Assembly: GCA_034435015.1 (NCBI GenBank) | Contig: DAOTYH010000045.1 | Coordinates: 186,001 to 250,000, forward strand | Length of the DNA stretch: 64,000 bases | Reading direction: 5' to 3' | DNA from: DAOTYH01 sp034435015 | GTDB lineage: Bacteria > Chloroflexota > Anaerolineae > Aggregatilineales > UBA3940 | Part shown: in pieces, positions 16,863-25,023 of the stretch | Layout of the letters: each line of letters opens with the position of its first letter | Position numbering within the stretch: position 1 is the stretch's first letter | Notes under the pieces: generated by a model | Told to the model about the DNA's origin: nothing | Databases searched by the model: none | Seen by the model: the letters and a program-made list of their open reading frames with translations, nothing else | Translations under genes and position numbers: made by a program

Positions 16863-17255
16863 TCAGAGGTCTGCCGGTGAACTGCCTCCTGTGTCTGCCT
16901 CCAGGGGAAGTGACTGCTCGATTGCCTCTGGGCTTTCGCCAGCCTCCAGTCGTTCGATCACCTCTTGCATCTCTGGGCCTGCATCCTCGCCTAGCTCGCT
17001 TGCCATCTCTCGCATCAGACGCCCCATCGCACGCGGGTCATTTTCATCCAAGCCGGCTAGGCGGGAAGGATCAGATAGACGTTCGAGCCGGGCCTCTTCG
17101 CTGGTCAGGATGGCAACCCTGCGGATCAGGCGGCTCAAGTCACCTGAGCCACAGCGGGGACATCGGGGTTCGGCGCGATCAATCTCATCAAAGGTTGTGT
17201 AGGTAAGCGTGAAGCTATGGTGACAGGCCTTGCAACGGAAATCGTAAGCGGGCAA
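16863..17255 (-). CDS. FmdB-family zinc-ribbon protein
   Basis: A 130-residue protein with the N-terminal FmdB ribbon PAYDFRCKACHHSF...CPRCGSGDLSRLI (Cys8, Cys11, Cys32, Cys35), followed by an acidic, Met/Glu-rich helical tail. The family is described as putative regulatory; FmdB was named from a formamidase operon, and its molecular role is unproven. The start is a TTG at 17255, fixed by a near-perfect GGAGGTGAT placed 6 bases upstream and by the conserved MPxYDF N-terminus. It is read away from the rhomboid gene across a 212-base intergenic region that contains a nested hairpin. Confidence 0.82.
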   Translation of the reverse strand: MPAYDFRCKACHHSFTLTYTTFDEIDRAEPRCPRCGSGDLSRLIRRVAILTSEEARLERLSDPSRLAGLDENDPRAMGRLMREMASELGEDAGPEMQEVIERLEAGESPEAIEQSLPLEADTGGSSPADL

Positions 17256-17320
17256 AGTGAATCACCTCCGCTTATCGAGTATAATCGGTGCGTTTTCCCA
17301 CAGCAACATCCTGTGAGGGA

Positions 17321-17402
17321 GGGGAGTGGCCAAAAGGGTGGACATAGTGTTAACGGGTCGGGCGATTTTAGCCCTCCATATCCACTCTATTAGCCACTCC
17401 CT
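17321..17402. other. Nested three-stem inverted repeat between the FmdB and rhomboid genes
   Basis: Three stems nest inside one another: 17322-17330 with 17393-17401 (9 bp, perfect), 17336-17342 with 17381-17387 (7 bp, one G-T wobble), and 17360-17363 with 17371-17374 (4 bp, seven-base loop GATTTTA). All lie between divergent starts at 17255 and 17468. No T-run follows on either strand, so it is not a simple terminator. It could be a structured 5' leader of either gene or an independent RNA. Confidence 0.5.
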
Positions 17403-17467
17403 GAGGGAGCAGCTACTGGCCGCAATCCCCTTCCAAACTCTCAGGCGGCCGCAAATATAGGTAGAGC

Positions 17468-18283
17468 ATGAATACTTCTAATGAATCTTTTGAGCAACCC
17501 GAACGTTCCCGCCCTGTCCATCCCTTTGAACAGCCCCCTCCCCCGCCGCCGCCCCCTGCGCCGGTCATGCCTTCTATGCGGCGGGTGGAGATTCCCCAGA
17601 GCGTACCCATCCTGTGCTATGTCATTCTGGGTACAAATGTGGTGATCTTCATTCTGGATTGGTTAACAGGCGGCACACTCACAAGGCTGGGCGCTAAGGA
17701 TAACTTTGCCATTCTGCAAGGGCAATACTGGCGGCTGATCACACCGATGTTCCTGCATGGCGGCTGGATACACTTGGGCTTCAACAGCTACTTTCTGTAT
17801 GTGATTGGGCCGCAGGTGGAACGCCCCTTTGGGCATCTGAGGTTCGCGGCAATCTACATTCTCTCTGGTATGGCAGGGGTGATCGCCAGTTTTGCGTTCA
17901 GCCCATTTCCTTCTATTGGGGCAAGCGGCGCACTGTTCGGGCTGATCGGGGCGTTAGTGCCGCTCCTGTACCGCAATCGGAATATCCTGGCAAATACCAT
18001 ACGCGGGTTGCGGAGTATTCTGTTGGTCATTGCGGTTAACTTGATCATCGGCCTGTCTCCCGGCATTGACAACTGGGCACATCTCGGTGGTCTGTTGACA
18101 GGGCTGGCAGTGTCATGGTTTACTACGCCCCGTTATGCGGCTCAATATGACCTGGGCGGCTCGGTGCGCATTGAGGACCAGACTTCCCCCCTTGTGTCGT
18201 GGGTGGTGATCGTGGTGACAGGAATAGGGCTGGCCGTGCTGATGGGGGTGCTGGTGATGGCAAGGCAATATGGGTGGTTTTAA
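17468..18283 (+). CDS. Rhomboid family intramembrane serine protease
   Basis: A 271-residue multi-pass membrane protease. The cytoplasmic N-terminus is Pro-rich (eight consecutive prolines at 23-30), then six core helices with the L1-loop WRLITPMFLHGGWIHLGFN. The catalytic dyad is Ser153 in GASGALFG and His205 in NWAHLGG. An additional helix near the C-terminus (about 243-262) gives a 6+1 arrangement. Rhomboids cleave transmembrane proteins within the bilayer; the substrate is not known here. The start ATG lies 65 bases after the nested hairpin. Confidence 0.92.
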   Translation: MNTSNESFEQPERSRPVHPFEQPPPPPPPPAPVMPSMRRVEIPQSVPILCYVILGTNVVIFILDWLTGGTLTRLGAKDNFAILQGQYWRLITPMFLHGGWIHLGFNSYFLYVIGPQVERPFGHLRFAAIYILSGMAGVIASFAFSPFPSIGASGALFGLIGALVPLLYRNRNILANTIRGLRSILLVIAVNLIIGLSPGIDNWAHLGGLLTGLAVSWFTTPRYAAQYDLGGSVRIEDQTSPLVSWVVIVVTGIGLAVLMGVLVMARQYGWF

Positions 18284-18395
18284 CCAGCAGGGAGTTTTAT
18301 CCCCCGCTATTCGGTGATCTATACCGTTGGAGGTGTGATAGAATCTCGATCAGGATGAAGCTGAACGTTTAGGGTTACATAGAGTGAGATGAACG

Positions 18396-19241
18396 ATGAG
18401 CGAGCAAGTCTTTAGCGATGTACGCCCCTCACCCATTGCGGGGCAGTGGTACCCCGGTACATTTGAGCGGCTGGCGGCCTCTGTGGATTCAATGCTGGAT
18501 CATGCCCCTTCTACGGATGTGCCCGGCCAGATTATAGGGCTGATTGCGCCCCATGCAGGGTATATCTATTCCGGCCCTACGGCGGCATGTGCATTCAAAC
18601 TGGTGCGCGGTATGGACTTCGCGCGGGTAGTTGTCGTCTCGCCCATGCATCATCCCTACTTCGAGCCGGTACTGACGACAGCCCATCAGGCCTACCAGAC
18701 GCCGCTGGGGCTTGTGCCTGTTGATCAAGAGGCGCTGACGGCGATAGGAAAGCGGGTGCCTCTCAAGGCAGTGCGCCGTGACCAGGAGCATTCACTGGAG
18801 ATTGAGTTACCGTTCTTACAACGTGCACTGAGCAAGCCTTTTTCGCTTATCCCCCTGATGCTTCGGGATCAATCCTATCAGATGGCAGAAGTGCTGGGGA
18901 ATGCTATTGCGGCAGTGGTCGGAACAGACACCAAGACCCTGCTGGTGGCCAGCAGTGATCTATCGCACTTTTACCCTGATGCCAAGGCCCGCCAGCTCGA
19001 CCGCATTATGCTGGAGCGTGTTGCGGCATTTGATCCGCAGGGAGTTATCCGGGTTGAGGATGAAGGGCTTGCCTTCGCCTGCGGCCGGGCGGCTATCGCA
19101 ACGATATTGGTAGCGGCCCGTGCCCTCGGTGCGGACGGTGTGCAGATCGTGGGCTATGCTACTTCTGCCGACACGGCCGGCGACACCAGTCAGGTAGTTG
19201 GGTATGGCGCGGCGGCTATCTACAGGAGTCGGCAGGGTTAA
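18396..19241 (+). CDS. amrB: AmmeMemoRadiSam system protein B (Memo homologue)
   Basis: A 281-residue Memo-like protein structurally related to class III non-haem extradiol dioxygenases. Recognisable segments are RPSPIAGQWYPG, IGLIAPHAGYIYSGPTAA, VVVSPMHHPYF, the QEHSLEIELPFLQ motif and LLVASSDLSHF, with His residues that in this fold bind a metal. Its partner genes across bacteria and archaea are amrA (AMMECR1) and amrS; amrS is present at 10356 but not adjacent. The stop codon overlaps the next start by one base (TAATG), so translation of the CBS protein is probably coupled. Confidence 0.9.
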   Translation: MSEQVFSDVRPSPIAGQWYPGTFERLAASVDSMLDHAPSTDVPGQIIGLIAPHAGYIYSGPTAACAFKLVRGMDFARVVVVSPMHHPYFEPVLTTAHQAYQTPLGLVPVDQEALTAIGKRVPLKAVRRDQEHSLEIELPFLQRALSKPFSLIPLMLRDQSYQMAEVLGNAIAAVVGTDTKTLLVASSDLSHFYPDAKARQLDRIMLERVAAFDPQGVIRVEDEGLAFACGRAAIATILVAARALGADGVQIVGYATSADTAGDTSQVVGYGAAAIYRSRQG

Positions 19242-20581
19242 TGGACGAAGCGGCTCGCTTAATTACAGACACGCTGGGGGGGCTGTTTATTGTTGCCCTG
19301 CTGGTTCTAGTCAATGCCTTTTTTGTTGCGGCAGAGTTTGCACTAGTCAGCGTGCGGCGCACTCGCGTTGAGGAGTTGGTCGCACAGGGCAATCGCACAG
19401 CATCAGCTTTGCAGAAGGCAATACAAAACCCGGACCGTTTTATTGCCGCTACCCAGCTTGGCATCACGCTGGCCAGTCTAGGGCTGGGTTGGGCGGGAGA
19501 GCCGGCCCTAGCTCATCTAATAGACCCGCTGGTGGCTCTGCTTCCTATCCCTGGTACGTGGACTAACCTCACAGCGCGTAGTATCTCGGCGGTGATCGCG
19601 TTCATTTCTATTACATTCCTACATGTGGTGGTAGGAGAACTCGCGCCAAAGTCCATTGCACTTCAAAGGCCTGAACAGACAGCGTTGTTTGTGGCACGCC
19701 CTACTATGTGGGCTGAGCGGATATTTAAACCGGCGATCTGGGCGCTCAATGGGGCAGGTAATTTAGTTCTGCGTCTACTGGGATTCCAGCTTGCCTCAGG
19801 CCACGAACTGGCTCACTCTCTGGAAGAGATCAGAATGCTGGTTGCGGCCAGCACCGACCGAGGGATATTTAGCGACAGCGAACATGATATGCTGGACGCG
19901 ATCTTCGACCTGCGGCAGATGACAGTCCGTCAAGTCATGGTTCCGCGTACGGAGATGGCCGCATTACCCTCCGACTCCACTCTGCGGGAGCTTCTGGCCC
20001 TGCGCAAAGTGTCCCCTCATGGCAAGTTTCCTGTCTATGAGGAGGATATAGATCACGTCATAGGCATTCTGTATGTCCGGGACGTGGTAGAAGAAATCGC
20101 TGGCGGGCGTCTTGACGCCCCCATCCGCCCGTTCCTACGCCCTGCCATTTTCCTGCCTGAAGCGGCACGTATCAACACAGCATTGGCCGCCTTTCGGGCC
20201 GGGCGGCAGCATATCGCCATCGTGCTGGACGAGTATGGCGGCACGGCTGGCATCATTACACTGGCCGACATCATGGAGGAAATTGCCGGCGAAATACCTG
20301 ATCAGTTTGACACTCAAGGCCCTGAGGTCACTCGTCTGCCGGATGGCGGGTGGCTGGTCAGCGGCCTGATGTTGATCGAGGATGTGAACGAAGAGCTGGG
20401 GCTTAATCTCAGCGATGAAGTCTATGACACGATTGGCGGCTATGTGATGGGCAAGTTGGAGCGCATCCCTCGAAAGGGAGATCAGGTGACAGTGGATGGT
20501 ATCCAGTTCCGTGTGGAACAAGTGGATGGGATGCGGATTGATCGTCTGTATATTGCCCCGGCTGGTGAAAGCCGTTCTTAG
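19241..20581 (+). CDS. CNNM/CBS-domain membrane protein (CorC/HlyC-like)
   Basis: A 446-residue membrane protein. It has an N-terminal DUF21/CNNM domain with about three to four helices (10-200, including VNAFFVAAEFALVSVRRTRVEEL and ATQLGITLASLGLGW) and a paired CBS module (about 215-340, MVPRTEMAALP and ILYVRDVVEEI ... IVLDEYGGTAGIITLADIMEEI). It ends in a CorC_HlyC transporter-associated domain (VSGLMLIEDVNEELGL, DTIGGYVMGKLERIPRKGD). Proteins of this layout are linked to magnesium and sodium homeostasis; the old haemolysin label is not functional evidence. It is translationally coupled to amrB and followed by a strong terminator. Confidence 0.88.
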   Translation: MDEAARLITDTLGGLFIVALLVLVNAFFVAAEFALVSVRRTRVEELVAQGNRTASALQKAIQNPDRFIAATQLGITLASLGLGWAGEPALAHLIDPLVALLPIPGTWTNLTARSISAVIAFISITFLHVVVGELAPKSIALQRPEQTALFVARPTMWAERIFKPAIWALNGAGNLVLRLLGFQLASGHELAHSLEEIRMLVAASTDRGIFSDSEHDMLDAIFDLRQMTVRQVMVPRTEMAALPSDSTLRELLALRKVSPHGKFPVYEEDIDHVIGILYVRDVVEEIAGGRLDAPIRPFLRPAIFLPEAARINTALAAFRAGRQHIAIVLDEYGGTAGIITLADIMEEIAGEIPDQFDTQGPEVTRLPDGGWLVSGLMLIEDVNEELGLNLSDEVYDTIGGYVMGKLERIPRKGDQVTVDGIQFRVEQVDGMRIDRLYIAPAGESRS

Positions 20582-20614
20582 TCTTACCATCAGTTCCTAG
20601 GCATTCAGGCCAAT

Positions 20615-20645
20615 AAGGGCTGGTGTGGGGATCGCACCAGCCCTT
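20615..20645 (+). terminator. Intrinsic terminator after the CBS membrane protein gene
   Basis: An 11-bp perfect inverted repeat (20615-20625 with 20635-20645, nine-base loop) lies 34 bases after the stop at 20581 and is followed by TCGGTTCTCC. The opposite-strand gene ends at 20688, so it insulates convergent units. Confidence 0.65.
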
Positions 20646-20687
20646 TCGGTTCTCCAAGCACTCTGATCAGTCTATACGTACCAGCTT

Positions 20688-21410
20688 TTATTTAAGGCGG
20701 AGCCGTCGGACAACCAGCACAACAGCGACAAGGACAATTGCCAGAGCACCAGCACCAAACAGCCCCATTGAGCCTACAAACCCCGTCTGAGGCAGAGTCG
20801 GCTCAACCGTCGGCTGGATAGGGCCGCCTACCCCTGTGGGCTGGACCCCTCCGCCCGCGGCGATTGCAGTTGGGGTGGCGGCCAATCCGCCGCCCAGCGG
20901 TGTCACTTCGATCAGGCCGGAGGTTGGGGCGGCAGGGGGTGTGGTAGGTTCGGAGGGTGTACCTTCCCCTTCTGTTTCAGCCGGCGTAACCTGAGCGACT
21001 TCGGGACCAGCCGGCGTTGGGCTGGCGGCCACTGTCACAGCAAGAGCTGAGGTAGGCGTAGCCGAGGGAACAGGCGCTGGGGTTGTCGCCACTTCCGCCG
21101 GGGTAGCAGTCGGTGCCATCTGTGTCTGGAAGCTGGCAGTCTGAGTGGCCGCAAAGAGCGCCTCATTTGTCATGTTGATGATCTCATTCTCAGAGATTGC
21201 CGGAGTGCCTCCGCCTCCCAACAGCCCCAGCCGAGGCGCAAGAACCAGCACAATAACCACACAGATGCCTATCCCGAAGACTGCCGCCAGAGCAATGGCG
21301 CCGATCAGGAAGGCGCGGTTTTTAGACTCTGCCGCCTTGATCTCTTCGCCTTCTTCGCCGGCTTCCTCCTCTTCGTCGAAACTGAAGTAGAGATCATCTT
21401 TGTCGTCCAT
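20688..21410 (-). CDS. LPQTG-anchored membrane protein with two transmembrane segments
   Basis: A 240-residue protein with an acidic cytoplasmic N-terminus, one transmembrane helix (about 33-60) and a long Thr/Pro/Ala-rich outside stretch. It ends with a classical sortase tail, LPQTG (206-210), a hydrophobic helix and the basic terminus RRLRLK. Having an N-terminal anchor as well as a C-terminal sorting signal is unusual; cleavage by sortase would leave a protein tethered at both ends. The sortase gene of this window (8236) is a candidate enzyme. It lies 43 bases downstream of the KOW-protein gene stop and could be the last gene of that leftward operon. Function unknown. Confidence 0.72.
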   Translation of the reverse strand: MDDKDDLYFSFDEEEEAGEEGEEIKAAESKNRAFLIGAIALAAVFGIGICVVIVLVLAPRLGLLGGGGTPAISENEIINMTNEALFAATQTASFQTQMAPTATPAEVATTPAPVPSATPTSALAVTVAASPTPAGPEVAQVTPAETEGEGTPSEPTTPPAAPTSGLIEVTPLGGGLAATPTAIAAGGGVQPTGVGGPIQPTVEPTLPQTGFVGSMGLFGAGALAIVLVAVVLVVRRLRLK

Positions 21411-21453
21411 TCAGCTTACTCCCTTATATAGCGCCTGCTAGCCTGCCTACAGG

Positions 21454-22518
21454 CTAAGTTAGAAGTTCTAGATTGGTCAGGGGTACATACACTGTCTCAC
21501 CCGACGGCATCTCCACCAACGCTCCCGGCATCCATAAGCCGCTACCCAGCCGGCGTGGACTGTCTGACAGGGCGGTCACTGTGCCAACCTCACCCAGATA
21601 GGGGTTCTGCAGGACACGGACTTTTCTGCCCGCCTTCAGTACCAGAGTGGAAGGCCGCGCCTCAGGCACGTTCTGATGAGATGACAATGGTATGATAATC
21701 TCAGGTCGTTTCTCGCGCCAGTTTTGCGGATCAGGCATATCAAGTGCCGCTTCGTGACCGTTGTAGGTGTTGAACAGTGTCAGGAGCTGTGCGCTCATGG
21801 GCAGATGGCCGAAGCCCTGCGTCAAACCAATAGGAAAGCCGGCTTCCTCGGCCAGCGGTACAAGGCGGGCGTGCATGCTGGCGGCTAACAGCCCTTTGAC
21901 ACGAATATCAATGGCGGCCTTCAGGAACTCCTCGCTCAGTGGAGTGCCGATGATGACAACCGCTCCCCGGTGATCAATGTTGAGGCGGGCTGGATCAGCG
22001 GCAGGTAGAGGTTCGGAATCCATAACCCTGATTGTTCCCCATACCGCACCTCCACAGCCCCACGCAATCTGAACCGCCACGCCTCCCGTTTCAACAGTGA
22101 CATATTCCCCCGGCTCGATCTCAACTACACGCCCCGGAATGGAAGAAAATACTTCCTGCCGGACACGCTCACCCTCAATGATCAGTTGGCCATCACCAAC
22201 ATAAACGATTGTCCCATCAATAGGGGCGGTCGCCCGCCGCTTGCGTAATCCTCCCCGAACAGCCAGGACTTCCCCCTCACTAACTCGTTCCCCCACTCCC
22301 TTGAGTAGACAGTTCTCAGCTTTCTGGGGACTGAGGTTCAGGATTTCTGACAGGTCAATCAGGCGATGTTCCTTCGAGACTTCAGCCGCTCCCAACTGTT
22401 CGAGTGCCTTAACGTGCTGGGATGGGCCTACCTTGTGGACACCTCCATGTGGTAGCTTATGCACCCGCCGGACAGTGGCAACAGTGCTCACCCGGCCATA
22501 GGAATGGACAAGATTCAT
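21454..22518 (-). CDS. Hypothetical protein with lipoyl-like hammerhead and KOW-type segments
   Basis: A 354-residue cytoplasmic protein of unknown function. Residues about 70-140 (GVGERVSEGEVLAVRGG, ATAPIDGTIVYVGDGQLIIEG) read like a barrel-sandwich hammerhead. The C-terminal part has a KOW-like turn, VLQNPYLGEVGTVTAL. A Rossmann-type middle (RGAVVIIGTPLSEEFLKAAI) suggests a nucleotide- or protein-binding fold. The ATG at 22518 overlaps the stop of the GlmL-like gene by four bases (ATGA) and has GAGGAGGGG upstream, so it is strictly coupled to that ATPase. That coupling suggests the two proteins work in a fixed ratio. Confidence 0.7.
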   Translation of the reverse strand: MNLVHSYGRVSTVATVRRVHKLPHGGVHKVGPSQHVKALEQLGAAEVSKEHRLIDLSEILNLSPQKAENCLLKGVGERVSEGEVLAVRGGLRKRRATAPIDGTIVYVGDGQLIIEGERVRQEVFSSIPGRVVEIEPGEYVTVETGGVAVQIAWGCGGAVWGTIRVMDSEPLPAADPARLNIDHRGAVVIIGTPLSEEFLKAAIDIRVKGLLAASMHARLVPLAEEAGFPIGLTQGFGHLPMSAQLLTLFNTYNGHEAALDMPDPQNWREKRPEIIIPLSSHQNVPEARPSTLVLKAGRKVRVLQNPYLGEVGTVTALSDSPRRLGSGLWMPGALVEMPSGETVYVPLTNLELLT

Positions 22519-24323
22519 GGTTGCCCCTCCTCGATCAATGCCTGTTGCCATTTGCGTAGCATTTCACGGCGTTGCTCCGGGTTGCGTGGGAAGCGCCATG
22601 GGCGCCCGCGAGCATCCACAATCAACCCCAGCTCGCCCCCCGTCACAGTCATCCGGCGTGGTATCTTTCCGCCGGCAACTTCGATTTCGCTCCGGCGGGG
22701 GTGAAGGGTTAGCTCCGCCCGTGTACCATAAGATAGAGGGAGACGGACGAGTGTGCCATATCGGATCTCGAATGGCTCACCGGTAGCAGATTCTTCTGAG
22801 CGCAGCATGCCTCGTAGCACGATCTCCCCTTGGCGTGCTCTGCCTGAGATAGAGAGCACCGTTCCCAGATCAATAAAGGCGCCTGTGTCAAGAGTCTGCA
22901 CGACAGCCCGCGGATTGATAGGGGCTACTACGCCCAGAGCGGCGGCCATGCCATACGGGTCGAGCAGAAGGCGGGTAACGCCAACCGGCATCAGCGCATC
23001 GAGAGCAATGAGGGCACTCCAGCCATAGTGGGGAGTGTGAGTAAGCGTCATGCCGCTCAAGAGAATGGTCTCAAACGGTGGAAGCAACCCGCGTTGTCGG
23101 ACCTCTCGCCAGCCCTGACGGGCGTTCAGTACGGCGTTGCGCATGATCTCGCGGGCCATGGCATACTCGATCTCAAGCTCACGCTCAGTACTCGGCACAG
23201 TATGGGGGAAGAGCCACTTATTCCAGACGTAGTCTATGACTTCGTCCGTGTTTTTGGGTTCATACGTCAGCCAACGGGTCAAGTTTTCAGGGCGAATCTG
23301 GTTCAGCAATTCTTTGGCAGAGTGGCCGATCCCAAGCTGGCCGAAGACATTCAAGTAATGACTACCTTTGATGGAGGCCGCAACTGTGGTAGCATTACTG
23401 CCTACATCGAATCCCAGCACGTCCCTGTTTTCCAAACCGCCCAGCAAGCGTACCATCCGGCTGAAACCGTGCGCAGTTGGATAGATGCCCTCGTCTGTCC
23501 AGCCGCCTAACTGAGCGAAGCCCGGTGTATTATTGGATTTCTGTGTGTGATACAGGGAAGCAAGCTGAGATTGCGCGCTGTCCAGACGTTCAGTATTTAG
23601 CTCCGGACGCACATTGTCTGCCAGCAGGAGCCGTACCCCTGCCTCTTCGCGTAACTTCTCAGTTACTTCTTCCCTCAGGTCGCGGTTGCCTGCATACAAA
23701 ACGGTTGGTCTAGAAAATTCTTCCATCAGAGAGCAGGCCAGCGCAATGGTATTAATTTGCCGGCGCATCGAGCGCACTGCGCCGCCGTCAGTGCCTCCCA
23801 CGATCAGGATGAGATCAGGCTTGGCTGTGAGAAGAGCGTCAATGCGCTGATCCTCTGTCCTGCTGTCAGCCAAGCTGAATGTATCCGTGAGCTTCAGGTA
23901 TGTACTGTCGGCGGCACGTTTCCCGCTGCTCAGGCTTACATCTGGTACCAGCCCTACCAGCACGGCTTTGATCGGCTTCCCCGCGCTGGAAGTTGCAACG
24001 AACTTGCTGACCCCGTAGAAATCATCCCGCTCCGGCATAATCAGCTCGTCGCGTTCGTTCAGAAGTTGGCGCCCGGTTGCGGCAGAGAGATCGTGTAGAA
24101 CACGGAGCACGCCCTCCATGACGTTGTTCCATGGTGCATCTGCCGTTGTTGGGGCTTCGGCACGGGCCACAAAGCGATACATGCCGTCTACTGTGTCAAG
24201 CAGAATGGCGCGGGTGTAAACAGTGCCTACATCAATCGCCAGAATGGCGCCTGTCTCCTCCGGTGGTTCGGCGGGGGTACTCTCAGCAGTTTTATCTTCT
24301 CGAAGGAAATCAAGGAATGACAT
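22515..24323 (-). CDS. GlmL/MutL-type ASKHA ATPase
   Basis: A 602-residue protein of the family called glutamate mutase L, an actin/Hsp70/sugar-kinase-like ATPase. Visible phosphate-binding elements are AILAIDVGTVYTRAILLD (about 26-43), the LILIVGGTDGGAVRSM loop and VLGFDVGSNATTVAAS near 305. In Clostridia the homologue sits beside the cobalamin-dependent glutamate mutase genes glmS and glmE and is thought to serve as a chaperone. Neither of those is present here; the neighbours are membrane proteins of unknown function. So a different client is likely. It starts 13 bases after the stop of the membrane-protein gene at 24337 and overlaps the following gene by four bases. Confidence 0.82.
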   Translation of the reverse strand: MSFLDFLREDKTAESTPAEPPEETGAILAIDVGTVYTRAILLDTVDGMYRFVARAEAPTTADAPWNNVMEGVLRVLHDLSAATGRQLLNERDELIMPERDDFYGVSKFVATSSAGKPIKAVLVGLVPDVSLSSGKRAADSTYLKLTDTFSLADSRTEDQRIDALLTAKPDLILIVGGTDGGAVRSMRRQINTIALACSLMEEFSRPTVLYAGNRDLREEVTEKLREEAGVRLLLADNVRPELNTERLDSAQSQLASLYHTQKSNNTPGFAQLGGWTDEGIYPTAHGFSRMVRLLGGLENRDVLGFDVGSNATTVAASIKGSHYLNVFGQLGIGHSAKELLNQIRPENLTRWLTYEPKNTDEVIDYVWNKWLFPHTVPSTERELEIEYAMAREIMRNAVLNARQGWREVRQRGLLPPFETILLSGMTLTHTPHYGWSALIALDALMPVGVTRLLLDPYGMAAALGVVAPINPRAVVQTLDTGAFIDLGTVLSISGRARQGEIVLRGMLRSEESATGEPFEIRYGTLVRLPLSYGTRAELTLHPRRSEIEVAGGKIPRRMTVTGGELGLIVDARGRPWRFPRNPEQRREMLRKWQQALIEEGQP

Positions 24324-24336
24324 GACCGCCCATCAC

Positions 24337-25023
24337 TTAGCGCATCACAATATTGATCCAATCAGAAAGCGTTGAGAGACGTTCGCTGAAGATAGCAATT
24401 CCAGACAGAATCATGCCGCCATAGATCACACCCAGCGTGAGGGTTAAGAACCCTTTTCCAATGTTGATCAGGACACGGGTCACAGCAATGTGACGGGGTT
24501 CGCCGGCTGGTGTACGCCCTCTCAGCCAGTATTGGAAGTAGATGAGCGTAGTCACCGTGCCAACTAGGATGATCAGGTTGCTGAATAAAACGCCCAATGA
24601 ACCGGGCAACAAAGAGACCCACGCTCCCCGGATTTGCGGCAGGAGTGTGCCGGTCAGCGCACCGCCGGCGCTCACAGCCGCTCCCACACCAATTAGATAG
24701 GCAATGCTGATGTTGCCCAGTACAGCGGTACGAGGGCTGAGCTTAAAAATCAGAAAAATGAACAGAACCAGCGGTATACTTGCCAGCCCGACCACCATGG
24801 GGTCACTGCTGGCGAGAGGAGCAATCAGGCGCGGGACAAGGACCTGATAAAGCACCACCAGAGCCGCATAGCCGATTGCAACACCAATGAAGGTATGAAG
24901 TGCCAGCCTGTAGAGCGGGTTATCACCAAGCAGGTAGCTTAGTAACGCCACAGTGAACAGAAGGCCCAGCACAGCACCGAAGAACTCAGCTTGAGAAGGA
25001 GACAGTGTCAGGTTCAGAGCCAT
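24337..25023 (-). CDS. Integral membrane protein of unknown function, six to seven helices
   Basis: A 228-residue polytopic protein with about seven hydrophobic segments (for example FFGAVLGLLFTVALLSYLLG, LHTFIGVAIGYAALVVLYQ, LASIPLVLFIFLIFKL and LILVGTVTTLIYF). A conserved-looking charged loop, RGRTPAGEPRHIAVTRVL, precedes the last helix. Its ATG shares one base with the stop of the zinc-ribbon gene (TGATG), so the two are translationally coupled. I do not recognise a transporter or enzyme family. The arrangement suggests a membrane partner of the repeat protein and the GlmL-like ATPase. Confidence 0.7.
   Translation of the reverse strand: MALNLTLSPSQAEFFGAVLGLLFTVALLSYLLGDNPLYRLALHTFIGVAIGYAALVVLYQVLVPRLIAPLASSDPMVVGLASIPLVLFIFLIFKLSPRTAVLGNISIAYLIGVGAAVSAGGALTGTLLPQIRGAWVSLLPGSLGVLFSNLIILVGTVTTLIYFQYWLRGRTPAGEPRHIAVTRVLINIGKGFLTLTLGVIYGGMILSGIAIFSERLSTLSDWINIVMR

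Noticed and set aside
17535..17560. C-rich run in the rhomboid gene as a simple-sequence phase-variation tract
   Set aside because: It encodes a run of eight prolines with mixed codons (cct/ccc/ccg), not a homopolymer, so slippage is unlikely to matter.
23028..23510. Open frame of 160 residues opposite the GlmL-like ATPase
   Set aside because: Antisense shadow of a well-supported gene.
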